A DNA stretch of 64,000 nucleotides from Sambucus nigra (taxonomy: Eukaryota > Streptophyta > Magnoliopsida > Dipsacales > Adoxaceae): assembly GCA_949130495.1 (NCBI GenBank), contig OX422207.1, positions 712,910,456 to 712,974,455 of the forward strand. The letters run 5' to 3'. Within the stretch, counting starts at the first letter, position 1; each line of letters begins with the position of its first letter. Both the position numbers and the translations under genes were made by a program. This document shows, piece by piece, positions 11,779 to 23,980 of this stretch. The notes beneath the pieces were generated by a model. That model searched no databases. It was not told where the DNA came from and saw nothing but the letters and a program-made list of their open reading frames with translations.

Positions 11779-12960
11779 GGATGTAAGTTAAAGTATTGCT
11801 TTTGTTATGTTGCATTTCAAAGATTAATATTTAGTATTCCTAGGCTCTTGGTCTCATATACTTCTTTCTCATTTTGCTTTTTTGGTGTAACAGGTCTATG
11901 GCATCCTTAAACAGGTCAGTCGCATCCATGGGGCATGTCAGTGGCATCTTATAAATTTTGAGTAAGTAGGTTAGAAGGTTAGAATGTTATATTTTGGGGG
12001 GTTAGAAGGTTATATTTTTTCATCTATCTCAGGTAGACCTCTAATTTGGTAAAATGAATTTTGTTCATATAAAACTGACTGTCATTGCTCTGTTTCTTTC
12101 ATTGCCTATAATTAGTTCATTTTTTTACTAAATTATATATGCAGATTTAATGGGTAGTTCACAACTATATAGAGATCTAATGGTGTTTTTCATGGGTACT
12201 ATAGGTAATTTATTGTCAGGTCCTCCCTCACTCTGTAACTATATAGAGATAATATGGTGTTTTTTTAACTCATATATGTATTCTATTTTTTGCAATTTTA
12301 GGTTTGCTAGGGAGACAGCATTTGGACATAGGCATTTGAATAGGACTTAAAAGTTGTGGTTGCCGAAAGGTACGAGTCTGTTGCCGACTCCAACCAACAA
12401 TATATCTCCTCTCTCTTTCAATTCCATCAATGGATGGGTGTATCCACATCGCAAGGGTTAGTTCCAATATAAAATCTCTTATCTTGGTAAATTTATATAT
12501 GCTGCAATATGTTTTCAAGCCTTTGTGTGATTATCACGAAAAGAGAAGAAAGGGTTAGTTGGGTTCCATGGTTGGAATCACTTATCTTTACATCCTCTTT
12601 TAAAGCATTATCATACAACTTCTGCTCGAAAATCTTGTCAGTTGACAATGAGAAAGAGTTTAAGGAATACCATACAAAAATCATTTTCATATTATTTTGA
12701 ATGCTTTATAAATTTCAAGCATGGGATCTCATCATCACATATGTTTAGTGTCAATGCTAAGAATTTTTTTATAGAGGTTTTCATTTTTAAAACCAGCATA
12801 AATACATCATAATATGCTCATGTATGTAAAATTAGAATTGGTGGCTTCATGGTTCAAATTGAATCAGCTTCATAGGCACATGTGATGCTGTGTGTTTCTC
12901 TTAAACAATTCGTGAAGATGAGATTTTAGATATGCTGGAGAGTTATATGTTGCAGAACAT
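11779..12960. other. Helitron-derived non-coding stretch
   Basis: AT-rich sequence following the helicase relic. It contains two short near-repeats of an AACTATATAGAGAT(C/A)TAATGGTGTTTTT motif near 12161 and 12237, but no coding similarity I recognise. It probably belongs to the same Helitron, whose 3' end is seen near 15079. Confidence 0.45.
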
Positions 12961-12997
12961 ATGTGTGTGTGTGTGTATGTGTGTGTGTGTGTGTGTT
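12961..12997. repeat. (GT)n microsatellite
   Basis: About 37 bp of GT dinucleotides with one ATGT interruption. Confidence 0.95.
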
Positions 12998-13791
12998 TGA
13001 ATGTCTATTTCCAATCAGTGAACTGGACTAAATCTTTGTGAATGATATTATAGTAATTACTATAGAAATAGATGCTAGGCCATCTATCATTCATCAAACA
13101 CGGTGTGAAATTAAATGTAGCAAAGGAATATTTTTTTTAAAGTGAGTTCGATGCTTGAATTGAAGATAATTTTCATTGAAGTGAGTTTTCATTGTTACTG
13201 AAATGTTTTAGGTTTGGTTGCTACTTTGACGTATCCACATCAAATTTCAATACACAAACTTGCAAGATTCATCTATTGAACTAAATTTTTATTACAGCTG
13301 AACTGTGATGCGGTTGAACTACACTGCGATGTGGAAGAGAACTAGATCTTTCTAATAAAAAATGGTGGTTACACAATTGAAATTGATATCCACAATGGGT
13401 CGTACAATGTCATCAAGAACTGGAACTACACTGAATTAATTGATGTGATCCATAATGGTCAAGGCAAATGCTGGACTACAAAGGTGAGTTAAAAGCCTAA
13501 TGAAATTCACAATAGCCCATATTATGTGAAATGGAAATTTTTTTGTGGCAAAACTGTGTGTTGGTTTAATTATTTTAGGTTCATTGTGAAGAGGAGATGA
13601 TTAAAGCAATTGAGACAGCCATTGATCAAAGCAATTGAGCTGATTAAAGCAAAAGAGGCTTGGAATATGGAGAATCAGGAAGCCAATTAAGGTATTTCCA
13701 AAAATAAACACTAAATGATCCATCGTTCTGCTATTCAATATAATAAGATCATTATGAGGAGATAACTAAAATATTTTGAGCAAATGTGAAG

Positions 13792-13910
13792 ATGCTTATT
13801 GATTACGCGCTTTTGGGTGACGTGATAACATTCGACACTACATACTCTATCAACAAAATATATTGACCTTTTGAGATTTTTGCTGGATTCAAATTCTTTT
13901 ACTACAAATG
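13792..13910 (+). pseudogene. FAR1/MULE transposase fragment
   Basis: One frame reads MLIDYALLGDVITFDTTYSI and then NKIY, a stop, and PFEIFAGF. This matches the start of the MULE transposase domain shared by Mutator-like transposases and FAR1/FRS proteins (pattern DY-x-FGDV-x-FDTTY, NKY-x-PF-x-FVG). The GDV-x-FDTT block includes the first catalytic aspartate of the family. Only about 40 codons are recognisable, with one stop, and flanks on both sides decay at once. It is either a Mutator relic or a scrap captured by the surrounding Helitron; too little remains to decide. Confidence 0.65.
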
Positions 13911-14929
13911 TCTATCAACGATCATGTGAGTTATGGATTTTTCGAGGGTAGAAAAAATCTATTCGGTCAACCTAAATTAGTGACCACTGATTTAGTGAGA
14001 ACAAGTGCGGAGTGGTTCCCCTCCGATTGCTACCATTGTTACCAGCGATGGCTTCTCGCCGGATGATTAAACCGTATTTGATTTTTGTAATTTATAACTA
14101 TGCTATTTAATTAGTTATTAACATTTTCCAGTTGGCATAACGATATGATATAATTCATGTGTTGAACAATAGAATATGGGTTATAAAGTTGTTGAATGAA
14201 AATGGTGAAGTTGGGTTGCTATTGGTTGTGTTATGAGCAATAAACTCAAAAGTGAATCCATCTTTGTCCTTAATGGTCTGTGTTGCAAGAATTATTCCTG
14301 AAAGTGAAAAAAAATGGGTGAGTGGAGGATGACAATGGTGTTGTGTTGTATCTGGGTGATGTTTGATTTAAGGTGGAAGTATTTGTGTTTTAAATGAAAC
14401 GTTGCCCAAATTTTCTTTATTTTTTACACATTTGTATTGTAAACAAACTTAATGAGTTAAATTTACGTGATTCAACACTTTGAAAATTTATACTTATAAT
14501 ATATAAAACATTTATTTTTTTACGTTATACACGATTTTATACTTTTCGAAATTATGTGTTGTAAAAAAAAATTTGACATAATAGGTTCGTACCACGGTGT
14601 ATGTATGTATGTACATAAACACGATGTTTATATGTATATGAAAAACTTATAAATATTTTCAATTTTTCAAACTAATAGGTTCGTACAATAGGTAATTTCA
14701 AAAATATTTTATTTATTGCTAACTAAATGACATATAGTCCAATCAACGACGTACACTTTCGAAAATTTGTGTGGTGCCTATCAATTAAATTATTTATACT
14801 CGATTAAATAATTTTGTGAAAAATATCCGTCCTTCAGAAAAATTGACCACGATTGATATTTTTTGAAAAATTATACTATAATACAAAACTTTTGTGATTT
14901 GACACACGATTCATATCCGGGAGAATTGT

Positions 14930-15079
14930 CGTTGTGCCTTCAGGCAAGCGCACGACTTTGGAAATGATGACCAATTTTTTTAAAATTATACTTTTTTGTT
15001 GAGGAACAAAATTTTTTCTGTTTTGCAATTACGTACTTTGAAAAATTTCATTGTGCCTTCAGTCATGATCATACACTAA
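14930..15079 (+). mobile_element. degenerate Helitron 3' terminus
   Basis: Two copies of a GTGCCTTCAGG-type hairpin motif lie at 14934-14946 and near 15053, preceded by the shared subterminal words ACTTTGGAAA and TACGTACTTTGAAAA. The last reads GTGCCTTCAGTCATGATCATACACTAA, where CTAA stands for the canonical CTAG end followed by T. The same hairpin and words occur at 33121-33166 and, inverted, at 63596-63740, so this is the 3' end of one Helitron family. Orientation agrees with the helicase relic at 11112. Confidence 0.65.
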
Positions 15080-15093
15080 TATGGGGGGGTGTG

Positions 15094-15096
<3 letters not shown>

Positions 15097-15125
<29 letters not shown>
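15097..15125. repeat. (GT)n microsatellite
   Basis: About 29 bp of pure TG dinucleotides after a G-rich lead-in. Confidence 0.95.
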
Positions 15126-15127
<2 letters not shown>

Positions 15128-15600
15128 TAATTATTTAAGATATAATGCCCGTTCGTATTTGAAAGGTAAGAAAGTCCAATATAACATGTGTTGTACTATG
15201 TTAGTTAACTGAAAAGAAATGTTTTTGCTTTTTTTTGTAAATTTTCTTTTGTCGTGCTTCCTTTTTACACTCGTTGAAATATAAATGAATATGAGGCTAG
15301 ATTGTTTAAATGAATTTCTTGAATAAAAAACAATTTAATGGTGCAATTAATAAATTTAGAATTTGGAATTATATTGCTTCTTGAATTTAACAATATTTAT
15401 TTGGCCTAACTAAATAAATCTCGTATTTTATTTTTCAAATTTAAAGGTATAAAAGAAATTTGTGTTCAAAGTAAAAATATTTTTAAGTGAATGAATTTTT
15501 TAAATAATAATATGAAAATTAGCACATTAAAATTTAAAAGAAAAAATCTTATAAAAAGGTTGTTTACATAAGAAAAGTTTTAGGTATTAAACCTATAGAG
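15126..15600. other. AT-rich spacer
   Basis: Strongly AT-rich, with no coding similarity or repeat structure that I can support. Confidence 0.5.
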
Positions 15601-18600
15601 GACATCAAGCCAACAATAAATGCAACATTATGAATTAGCCCCAATAATACGAATGCAGTGAAATAAAGGACACGGTATGTACGTGGTTCAACAGATCTTC
15701 CTACCTATGACTATAGAGAAGGGAGGGAAAGATGTTTATTTTTTGGAAGAACAAAGGAAAATTGGAGTACTAGAGTTGCTAGTTGAGATTTCAAGCCATC
15801 GAGAGCAAGATACAGATAATTTTTTTTAAATAGGGTTAGGTTTCCCTTATTTATAAGTACAAGGTTCCTATAAATCTATATCTCTCAGCTTTAAACTTAT
15901 CCTCGGGTGGTAGAGTCGTATTACAATTCAATCAGTTGTGATGCGTTGTGGTCTTCCTATACTCTAAGTAAGCTCTTTTGCGATATTCCGTCGACTATGT
16001 CCCTTAACGCTTAAGAGCCCCGTGTTAGCTCATGTTGAGTGATGGAACTTATTTACCTTCAATTTCCCCCAAGGTTGGGGTGATCGTCTTGGTTGGTCCT
16101 ATCGCCTTTGTTTTCTTTATAACTTGGATACGCGTTGGCTTGGGTTTCCTCAATCGTTGTCACTAACCCTGCATGTGCCAACTCAAGTGAGTGGGTTACA
16201 ATCATTAAACTCGTATGCGCAGAATCCCCATAGTTAGGATTTTGTGCACCATTAATTACATTCCCTCGGTAATGATTGTGCGTGATCGCTTGGATGGAGT
16301 AGCCATTAGGGCAGGCTCCTTACCCAATGCCCAAATGTCGATTGGATTTATTTTGGCGGCAGAACGTACAAGGTTTGGAGGAATCTTAATCATTCTAAAA
16401 CAATACAAGGTATACTCCATTTCCATCTCTCCCTCTAGAATTTTCTCAACCCAATGAACCTCTATTTCTTATTTCTGCATCTCTTATTTCTTCATACTCT
16501 CTCCATGTCTAGGCTTGTAAGGAAGTATGAAGTTTCTACAGCAAACGATTTTGAGGAATTTTATACTAAGTACTTAATTCCAGACACCATCCGTATTAGG
16601 ACTTCACCAGAAGAGGAAAATGTTTTTCTCCTTGATCACGAAGTTTCTTTCACGACGATGGCTATAATGGCTGGGGAGTTTGATTTCCCCTTCACCCATT
16701 ACCAGTGGAAGTGCACTACTTTTATGGAATACTTCTGATCTAGGAAAATGGTAGTTTCTACCAGATTATTATGGGTAAAGTTGACATTAATCATATTTAA
16801 AGGAGCAACCTTGGTTTGAATAAAATCAGGTATTGTTATGACCTGAGGGGATCTCCTAAGTTTTATATATATCATTTCCATACCAAGGATAAGTACCGTA
16901 GTTCGGTTGCGTGGTTGTCCAAGTCATGAAAAGACGATGATAAAAATGTCTTAGTGTTTTCTAGTCTACTATACGGTGAGAACTATGAGGGTATTCATGT
17001 GCCTTTAATGATCAAAAAACTTGGTAGGTCATCCACCATTTTTACTATTGAATTGTAATTTTTGTTCTACCTTTAATCGGGTCGCCTTGTGTACCGATCG
17101 TTAACGTAACAGGAAACTTGAAGACTTTTAAGTCAATATTCAAATCCTATAGATTGTTTGGAAGAGAAAACCCTCAATCGATGTGAGACCTCATTGGAGA
17201 GAGGCCTGTGTACTAATCAGTTACATTCTCATCGTCACTTTTGTAAAAACATTAATACCGATCCCTAAGGTCATCGTGGTCGATTACTCGTGGGTAGGTG
17301 ATTCTTCTATCCCAACTACCACCCCCATTCCAAGTGAGGCTGCAAGGGGAATATACCTTGGCAAATCTTACCTTGTTTATGGCATTTCAATCGAGTCTAG
17401 TGAAGATCGGGAGGAGGAAGAAGAGAGGTACGACAAAGAAGAAGGCAAATCCTTTTTTTGACCTATCAACCCTCTTTTCTCATACAAAGTGATCAACGTC
17501 TCTGGTCACCTCTGGGAAGAAGTTGAGGAATATGAGAACTTCATTGTAAGAGACTTATTTTCCTAATTTCTCGATAATCTTGAAGAGATGACTAGTCATC
17601 CTAGATGAACGACCGACTTAGCAATCGTCAGGGACAACTAAAATAAGCAGAGCATCCAAACTAACAAGGATGCCCCAGGTGTTGCTGGCAAAAGAAAAGG
17701 GTTATTACCCTTAGGTAAAAAGAGGCCGTTGATCTAGAGAAGTAGAGGGAGAGATAAAGACGTGTCAAACTGTCTAAGAAAAGGATGAAGAATAAGACTC
17801 CTCTAAATGTTCATGATCCATAACCGCCGGCTACATCAAACTAACCTCGGGTCATCCACCCTCCAGCCACAGAGTCATCAAACGAATCCCCCATCATGAA
17901 TACTTGGCAAGTAAATAAAATAAGTCCTTCCTACTTTGTTTCTTATTCTAATGATGCAACCTTGGACATCTCACAGAGAAATTGCTGATAGAAATCTCTA
18001 AAGGGACAATAGCGGGGAACCGTGAGTAAAGGAACCCCATTAAGAGAATTACACTAGCAAAATTAGAGATATCATACCTCCCTAAATATCATTCCATGTC
18101 AGTATGAGTCATACCTAATCAAGTGTAGAGGAACCCAAGAGTAATGGCGGCAGGAAGAAGATTGATTCCACGAGCCAACCTTACCTAAATATTGATCAAG
18201 TCTCTACGAGATTGATCATTGGGCTTGCCTGGCAAAAAGAAGTGAGAGACCGTGCACAAGATCTAATCACCTAGATCCAATGAGGAGCCTTTACCACTAT
18301 CAAAATCCTCATCAGGGATGATACCTTTGTCCTTGTCATCTTTGGTGGGTTTTTAGGGAACCTTGTAATAAAATTTTATGAGTTGCATAAAGGTAGCTTT
18401 GTTGGAATCCCCAATGCATTCATGATAGATTTTATCAAATTCTTCTCATGTTGTAACTTCATCGGCATCAAGAGCTTCATCATTGTAAGAAATGGCACCA
18501 TAAAGCTCAAGGCCCGTTAGTTCATAAATATGGGTGATCGTAAAATCACCACAAGCTACAATGAAAGTGTGGGACACTTGGTTCCATTGAGAGACTAATA

Positions 18601-19438
18601 ACTGGAGGGCTATACTGTTCTTTGAACAAATGAAGTTATCAAACTAACAAGTGTTGAGGAGACCCACCTTTTTAACGATTCCACAGCAGGTTTGGTGAAT
18701 ATAGGTTGACGAGGTAGCAAAGACTTCTGGGGAGCCTCCAGGTGCTTCAAAATCAATATGGAAGTAAGGGAAGTTCCCATGGTCCAACCTAAAATGAAGA
18801 TTTTTAACTAGGGCAATATATCACCAATCTTCTCTTTGCTCTGGTTCTCCCCCCAGCATCAGAGTGGCAGCTATGGATTGCAATTGGCTAGAAAATGCTT
18901 CACTTTTTTCTCTAAACTTATCATTTCCTCCAAAGTAGGGGGAACAACAGTATAATTGTAATCAGGCTTGATGCACCATCGTTTGGGCCTCTAGGACTTG
19001 ACCAAAAACTTTAGGTTAATGACTTGAAGAAGCTATTGTGCTAAGTGAAGATTTTAACGGACAAAATAATGTGCAAACAACACAAAAATGAAGATGACTA
19101 GAAATTACTAGTGGAGATCAGACGTTGTGGTGGTTTTCGGTGAGATTCAAAGTCAAATGGCACTTTCTCTCTCTAAAAAATCTTGAGCTCTTATATTTGC
19201 TGGCAAAATGTTTAAAGGTTTGGAAAAATGATTAAGTGTTAAGCTTTTAAACGGTGGAGAACTTGCCATTTAGATGAAACCATTTAGATTTTCCATGCGT
19301 GGGTATTATAAGAAATAATGGCTTTTAGGTATACGAGCACTGCATAATCTACCCCAACTCGCCACGTGGCACATGGCAATAGAACTGCCAGACGATTAGA
19401 CTCCAGTATTAGTTGTTGACACGTGTCAAAAAGGAGGA
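15601..19438 (+). mobile_element. old LTR-element relic, lineage uncertain
   Basis: Denser, more GC-rich sequence than its flanks. It holds decayed reading frames (next entry) and sequence near 15674-15700 (GTACGTGGTTCAACAGATCT) resembling leader or LTR motifs of plant retroelements. From 17500 to 19430 both strands are littered with stops; the minus strand gives short blocks with gene-like composition but none I can name. No paired LTRs are recognisable. The relic ends where a chromovirus LTR begins at 19439. Confidence 0.45.
16454..17060 (+). pseudogene. relic of a plant transposon accessory protein (putative gypsy-type transposase domain)
   Basis: The frame at 16454-16738 contains SRLVRKYEV, DFEEFYTKYLIPDTIRIR, an acidic stretch and GEFDFPFTHYQ. 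The pattern IP-x5-R followed by a hydrophobic block and G-x-x-FP-x-x resembles the domain catalogued as 'putative plant transposon protein', found in accessory ORFs of Tat-type Ty3/gypsy elements. Downstream frames with stops continue with KFYIYHF and VAWLSKS, as in the same family. The antisense gene at 57398-57898 in the Tat element belongs to the same broad family and keeps a longer frame. Assignment rests on pattern memory; a profile search would decide. Confidence 0.4.
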
Positions 19439-20813
19439 TATAATACCCCCATACTTTTGCATCATTTAAATTAGTATAATTATAGCAATTAATTGTTTGG
19501 ATTATATTGTGAATAGGTAATTGATTAAATTACATTACATGTGCTACATTGGTAGAATGATTTATTTGCATGTTACGTGAATTGTTTGTATTGCATGATT
19601 AGTATAATAAAAATATGTGACATATTGTACATTTAAGTAGGTTTCAGAGTGATTTAGAATCCCGTTTAGGTGTTTTAAACATTCTAAGTTGGGTTCGGGG
19701 GATACGTATACCCTTAGGGAAGATTTTGGACCATTCCGAGTAACATTTTGGGCTTATTTTGAGACCCGAAAATGGGTCTTATTTGGAGATACGGGATTAA
19801 AGAGTTTAATTACAATATAAGCTTTCCTAACTAGGTTTTACATCCATTCCTAATCCAACCTAGCAGCCATAAACCCTCTAGAGAATCCACCGAGGTGGGA
19901 GAGGAGAAAAAAGGAAGGATTTTCAAAAATAAGCTTTCATCTATCTTCTAAGGCAATAATTCTATTGTAAAATCTTTAATAATAGGTTTCTTAATTTATA
20001 AGCATGCCTCTCATACAATTTTGGGTTCATAAACATGTTAGGGGATTAATTTATGTATGGATTCGAGTTTGGTACTGTTTACAACTAATTAGGAATAATT
20101 AGGATTTGAAAGTCAAGAACTTTGATGACACACCCAAAATTGATATCGTATAATTGAAAGAAATACTATTAGAGTACATGTGATAGGATTGAATTGCGTT
20201 TATGAGTTAAATATTTGTTTTGATATGAAATAATCTGAGAATTTTGAATGAGTATTGTGAACCTTCATTAGTTTAGACAAGTTATGGGTTATATGATTAA
20301 ATTCTTAAAATTCTAGGAATAATTTTAGATTGATTAGAAGTTAGTAAAAAAAATGTTCTTTAAATTGTAATGGATTCATAGTTATTATGATTAAGTTCTA
20401 TAAAGTCATAAATTTATTAATTGAAATTTAGGATGAAAACCCGTTTTAGAATAAGGCAAATTTGTGCTTACTATCCGACCCGAATAGATTTGGCCTCGGA
20501 AGATAATTGATTCAATCAGAGCAAATCAATTATGCTCCTTAGCTAGAATCGATTCGGCTCCTGGACCTCGGTGAGGTCAGAAGGGGGGAAATATATGTGT
20601 GAGTTTTACGTGTTCATCCGAGTATGTGGGAGGTTATCCAAGTAAGGGGTGACTGGTTTAATTGAGAATTAGTATTATCATTTGACAATTTTAATAATTA
20701 ACTTGAGATTTAAATCTAGGATAGGAAATGGTATTCCGAAGTAATAAGATAAAGTCAAGTAGGATTAATGCATGAGAGGTGTGATAGCTTATGGGGGATA
20801 TATATATATATAC
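19439..20813 (+). mobile_element. Ty3/gypsy chromovirus 5' LTR, first part
   Basis: From TATAATACCCCC onward this segment matches 60618-63085 almost throughout, once the two MITEs and a 111-bp duplication there are set aside. Shared landmarks are AGTGATTTAGAA, CGTTTAGGTGTTTTAA, ACCATTCCGAGTAA, CCTAGCAGCCA and GAGAGGTGTGATAGCTTAT. The first bases are TA where the 3' copy has TG. It stops in a TA-rich tract, where Helitron DNA starts. Because the 3' part of an LTR followed by a primer site lies at 43071-43881, the simplest reading is one 5' LTR split by the Helitron block. A separate truncated LTR is the alternative. Confidence 0.75.
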
Positions 20814-23800
20814 TAGGGGCCAGGATTAAACTAACAATGCAAGAATCCAATGGTTGAAATTAAAATACCCCTTTTACCATTTTTGCCCCTTAAATATTTA
20901 GTTGCCCCCTCTTTTAACACACTCCACTTTATTTCTCCCTTTGTTCAAAATTCAAAAACAAGGGTAGAAGGGTATTGTTCTTATTTTGTTCTGATTTTTC
21001 AACCACTCACTCTCTCCACTCAGACATAACCCCCCGACCACAGTTACCCCCGCTCTCTCTTTTCAGCTTCTAAGGTGGTTTCTCTTAGGTGATTATTTAT
21101 CATCTTTATTTTTCTCTCTAGATTCAATTTTGGATTTGTACAATTTTACGAATAAATATACAGGTTTGAAGCTAATTTATGTTGTTTTACTACTATTTTG
21201 CAGATTCAACACCAAAATTTTGTTTTGGGGTATCTGATTTTGTTTCTAAATGCTCACCAAGATTCTATTATATAATGGTTTTGGCAGTATCATTTGATTT
21301 AGTTACTTCTATTAGTTTTGCTTCTTATATAGTTTTGGAGTTTAAATTTTTTTTTTATTTGGATTTGTGCAATTTTACGAATTAATATATGGGTTTGAAG
21401 CTAATTTATGATGTTCTACTACTATTTTACAGATTCAGCACCAAGATTTTGTTTTGGGGATATCTTTTTTTGTGGGGGTAGGAGAAAATGGCCTACTATG
21501 TGTTTGTCCAAATGCCCCAATGACCTCATTATTGACATTATAATAAATGACCTCTATATTATTGTTGTGTATTTATTGGTATAATAATAAAATCTTCCAG
21601 TTTGTGTATCCGTTAAATGTACGTCTTATACATTTTGGATGTAGTTCCACATGATTTGTCACATCTTATGAGTTTACACATGTGTTTGTTCACCATATGT
21701 TTGAAAAAATGCCTAAAACAGTGTTTTCACTCATCACACCATTTGATTAATTTTTGTAATACTGGTATGATTAGTTTAAGGACCGTCCTACTTTGTGCTT
21801 ACATGTCATGGTGAGAGCTTTATTTGGTAACCTTCTTCAAGTGAGTATATTATGTTATTATCTCTTTTGATGTATGATATGGAGTTATTTTGAATGTACC
21901 ATGGCATTGCTTCTTTTTTCTAGCAGGTATTCTATTTTGTGTACCTTTCAAGTTGTGATATGGTGGGTAAATTAATGAACTTGCGAATGAAAATTTGTTT
22001 GTTCACTAAAAGTATGTATTTTTAATAGTTTTGTGTTAATAAATTAGTCATTTCATTTATCTATTTAAATGTGTTTATTGAGATGCTTATGCTATTGCTT
22101 TACACATTTAATTAGGTCCAATATTATGTATTAATTTCTCTATGGGGTTTTTCTTTTGCAACTTTAATTGTATACAACATATTGTTTGATAGAATTGAAG
22201 TAAACTTTTATTAATTGCTAAATGAAACCTATTGATTAACATATATTTTAACTTTTAAGAAATGTAGTTTCCTATTTGGTGGTAGCATGGTTCATTTACC
22301 CTATATTGCTGAATACATACATTTCACTTTAAGCATTATTTTCTCTATTTTTTTCTTACACGGGTAACAAGGTTCCATTTTCTCGATTTTTTCAACTTAA
22401 AATGCATATTTTCCAGTGGTTCTCAAATTTAAATTATTAGATATCATAAATCTTTTAGTGTTCAAAATATACAAGTTTTCTTAAAATTCATAATTACTCT
22501 AACTTTGTTTATACAAGTTATGAGGACTTCTAATAATACAGATGAGTCTAATCATGATTACTTATAGGTGTTTGGTGTATATTACTTAAAGGTTAAGTAT
22601 TGGTTGATAAGTGGATATTGATTACTCATCCACGTGTCCAAGCTAGACAAACGTTACATGGATATCCACATTTAGTCTAAGCTGAGAAAACGTTTAGGTA
22701 AGTAGTTAGTTTTAGATCTTGGGTTCATGATGTTTTTACTGTTTGATTTCAAATCATGGTGATTTCATTTCAAGCTCATATGACGGTCACTCAGTGTAAG
22801 CGCACCCACGCATATTACTCTATTTATAGTTGAAAGTGCTGAGATGTTATATTTTAATATCAAGTTATGATCAAGTTGTAAAATCAAAATTTTACTTCTA
22901 TGCTCAATTTGCAGAGGTTATGTCCTATAAAAATGTGTGTACCATATCCATTAGGTGCGCTTGAGCATCGAGAATTCACTTCTATGCTCTATTTTAATAT
23001 CGTTATTAAGCGCCCTGGAGACAGAATTAAGTTTGGAGTTAAATTTAATTTTATGTTTTGTTCCAATATGAATTATTTATTTTTGTAAATTATTTTGTTC
23101 TGTTTTTTGACACCATGATACATGAAAGAGTGATCTCATTTTTGTTATTGATTGACCTGTTAATGTTACACAGGTGTATTCAAATATTTTGTCAGATATT
23201 TTACAACCATAATGGTTTGAAAGTGTTGGATGGAGATATTTTAAATTTCAGTATGGTCTTGAAGGAAGTCTCCATCTTCAATTTTGATTTTATTGATAGT
23301 CATTATACCTCTTCTAGCTTTAACTGTTGAATGAGAAAACTTAGCGTTCAAATTTCCCTCTTTGAGCTTTTTAATCTCAGATTTCTTCCACCAAACATTT
23401 CCTTCAGTACTCAATGCTTTGTGAAACTTGGATTTAGATTCATTCATATTGCTCCTGTTTTTGTGGTGTGAATTATCGAAGTTCTCTGTGAGTGTTATGC
23501 AACTAATTTGTATTATTATTTATTTGAAATGACTATGAAGGTTCATGGTTTCTAACATAATATCAACAAATTTTGGATTCATTTCGTTTTCACTTATGGG
23601 ATGTGAATGTGTATTGATACATAACCTTTGCTAAATATGAACTTGAGTATGTGATTGTTGATTGATTATTTCTGTATAAACTTCATGATTATATATGTAG
23701 CAACTTCATGTCTTGCCAATTATTATTTTTTGAGGTTTTTTTCCTGTTCTGTCATTGCATATAGGTGTTGCTCCTTCAGTGGTAATTTTTACCATTTCCG

Positions 23801-23980
23801 TGAATTATCAGTGTTGATGTGAATTATAGTGTGGATGTGATAATTTTATAACTCTTCTTAGTGTACGGTTTTTTTGAGTTGGAAATTAATAATTGTACCT
23901 TAGGCTAGAAATAAGTAACCATTGTACCTTCTGTTCTTTATCGAAATCTGTGAATGTCGGAAATGTCTGCAGTATGAAAT
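20814..23980. repeat. 3.1-kb duplicated segment, copy A
   Basis: Matches 33222-33330 plus 39753-42814 with an estimated 90-95% identity. Shared words include CAGACATAACCCCCCGACC, GGTTTCTCTTAGGTGA and CGCCCTGGAGACAGAATTAAG. Similarity ends at AATGTCT...GTATGA(A/G)ATG. Apart from the LINE scrap below I recognise no coding domain in it. A short frame at 22900-23088 follows a TTTGCAG acceptor-like motif but has no family I can name. Confidence 0.85.
23241..23447 (-). pseudogene. L1-type LINE reverse-transcriptase fragment
   Basis: The minus-strand frame contains WWKKSEIKKLKEGNLNAKFSH and KARRGIMTINKIKIEDG. Plant L1-type polyproteins have a block of the form QKSR-x-WLKEGD-x-NTKFFH, then ARRR-x-x-I-x-x-I, just upstream of the reverse-transcriptase core, and this fragment aligns with it. 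About 65 codons survive, with no RT catalytic motif. It is duplicated at 42073-42279, so the LINE scrap was part of the unit before duplication. Confidence 0.7.

Noticed and set aside
11114..15079. Functional Helitron
   Set aside because: The Rep domain and most helicase motifs are missing, stops and a frameshift are present, and the 3' end has CTAA in place of CTAG.
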